Below are positions 63,331 to 64,000 of a DNA stretch of 64,000 nt, piece by piece. The DNA comes from UBA4615 sp044368415 (GTDB lineage: Bacteria; Pseudomonadota; Gammaproteobacteria; Burkholderiales; Burkholderiaceae_E). The position numbers were made by a program, and so were the translations under genes. The notes under the pieces are model-generated. The model searched no databases. It had not been told where the DNA came from and worked only from the letters and a program-made list of their open reading frames with translations. The stretch spans positions 62,001 to 126,000 of the forward strand of contig JBIPLJ010000003.1 of the NCBI GenBank assembly GCA_044368415.1, in the 5' to 3' direction. Within the stretch, counting starts at the first letter, position 1. Each line of letters starts with the position of its first letter.

Positions 63331-64000
63331 CGGCGCGGGCGCTTCGGCGTCGCGACCGCGACCGGCGCGGGCTCGAGCGTGTGATCGTGGCCGCAGCCCG
63401 GGCCGTGGACGTGGGGGGCCGCTTGCTCGTGTGCGGGGTCGAGTGAATGACCGTGGTCGTGGCCGTGCGCGTGGTCGTGGTCGTGCGAGTGCCCGTGCGA
63501 TGCCTGCTGCGCCGGCGCGTGTGCCGCGTCATGCCTCGCATCGAACACATGGATCCGACCGCCGTGCCCCTGGTCGTCATGCTGATGGTGGACGTGGCTG
63601 TGCCCGTAGGCGCCCGACTCGGGCTGGAAGCCCTCCTCCACCGCATGCACGTGCCCGCCCAGGCGCTCGATCATCGCCTGCAGCACATGGTCGGGCAGCA
63701 GCCGGATCCAGCCCTCGCCGAGCTGCAGCGGCACGTGCCGGTTGCCCACGTGATAGGCGATCCGTGCGAGGCCGATCGCATCGTGCGCATGCACTTCGAT
63801 CAGCCGCTCGGGCGCCGCCTCGACCGCCACCACCCGGCCGTCGGCCAGCCGGACGCGGTCACCCTGGCGCAGCAGCGTGCCCGGCGGCAGGTCGACGCCG
63901 ATCTCCTCGCCCGACAGCAGGCAGGCGCGAAAGCGCGACCGCTCGCGCTGCTCGAACGCGAGTTCGATCACCTCGTCGGCACGCTCGTGCGCACCGGCCA
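63327..64000 (-). CDS. ureE: Urease accessory nickel metallochaperone UreE (5' end outside window)
   Basis: The frame is open to the right edge, reading AGAHERADEVIELAFEQRE, so the true start lies outside the window; a GTG at 63971 is inside the conserved region. SRFRACLLSGEEIGVDLPPG and GLARIAYHVGNRHVPLQL match UreE. The C-terminal ~95 residues contain about 23 histidines (HSHDHDHAHGHDHGH), a strong nickel-storage tail. Confidence 0.95.
   Translation of the reverse strand, partial: AGAHERADEVIELAFEQRERSRFRACLLSGEEIGVDLPPGTLLRQGDRVRLADGRVVAVEAAPERLIEVHAHDAIGLARIAYHVGNRHVPLQLGEGWIRLLPDHVLQAMIERLGGHVHAVEEGFQPESGAYGHSHVHHQHDDQGHGGRIHVFDARHDAAHAPAQQASHGHSHDHDHAHGHDHGHSLDPAHEQAAPHVHGPGCGHDHTLEPAPVAVATPKRPRR

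Overview
The window is very GC-rich DNA from a member of the Betaproteobacteria, most likely the Burkholderiales. That call rests on gene order: purM / hda / HAD phosphatase / pcnB / folK / dNTP kinase, the queA-tgt-yajC-secD-secF run, and the neighbouring nudJ-mnmA and purB genes. These are inferences from synteny and protein resemblance; no 16S gene is present and I cannot name a genus. The DNA is gene-dense chromosomal core. I see no insertion sequence, prophage, CRISPR array or rRNA operon, and one tRNA gene (tRNA-Leu, anticodon CAA).

Layout. 1-7.4 kb: tamA (only its stop codon is cut by the left edge), purM, then hda, a HAD phosphatase, pcnB, folK and a deoxynucleoside kinase. 7.4-10 kb: divergent galE and manC for sugar nucleotides. 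10-12.3 kb: phoB-phoR behind a Pho box. 12.2-20 kb: an accessory-like stretch with a C-terminally truncated tungstate-type binding protein, a GST, an AhpD-like protein, a D-aminoacylase whose start codon lies in a 14-bp tandem repeat, a DUF808 membrane protein, an aspartoacylase-like enzyme, a membrane-anchored Mrr-like nuclease with an altered catalytic motif, a decayed LacI-type repressor and a phospholipid-methyltransferase-like protein. 20-26 kb: ppk2 behind a Pho box, tRNA-Leu, and pstS-pstC-pstA-pstB-phoU behind a third Pho box. 26-30.6 kb: DUF2946 protein, TonB receptor, beta-propeller lookalike of sialidases, thioredoxin-fold protein. 30.8-36.6 kb: queA-tgt, yajC, secD-secF, GNAT. 36.7-43.9 kb: cytochrome b561, MarR regulator with cytochrome c', purB, GST, FMN glutamate-synthase-like protein, mnmA, nudJ. 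44-49 kb: pntAA-pntAB-small membrane protein-pntB, a DUF4870-like protein and two related lipoproteins. 49-60.6 kb: a heptosyltransferase-like enzyme, glcD-glcE-glcF and a class III aminotransferase on the minus strand, facing away from a glycine riboswitch and gcvH-gcvP-gcvT. 60.7-64 kb: a LuxR-type response regulator, hupE/ureJ, ureG, ureF and ureE (5' end cut by the right edge).

How the parts work together. PhoB/PhoR, the Pst transporter, PhoU and polyphosphate kinase 2 look like one phosphate regulon tied together by three sequence-visible Pho boxes. Glycolate oxidase, a possible glyoxylate aminotransferase and the riboswitch-controlled glycine cleavage system together could take glycolate to glyoxylate, glycine and C1 units. 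The DUF2946/TonB/propeller/thioredoxin cluster carries repeated Cys and His motifs and looks like an envelope metal-handling system, possibly for copper; it is the best candidate here for an undercharacterised system. A second candidate is the 85-residue membrane protein translationally coupled on both sides inside the transhydrogenase operon.
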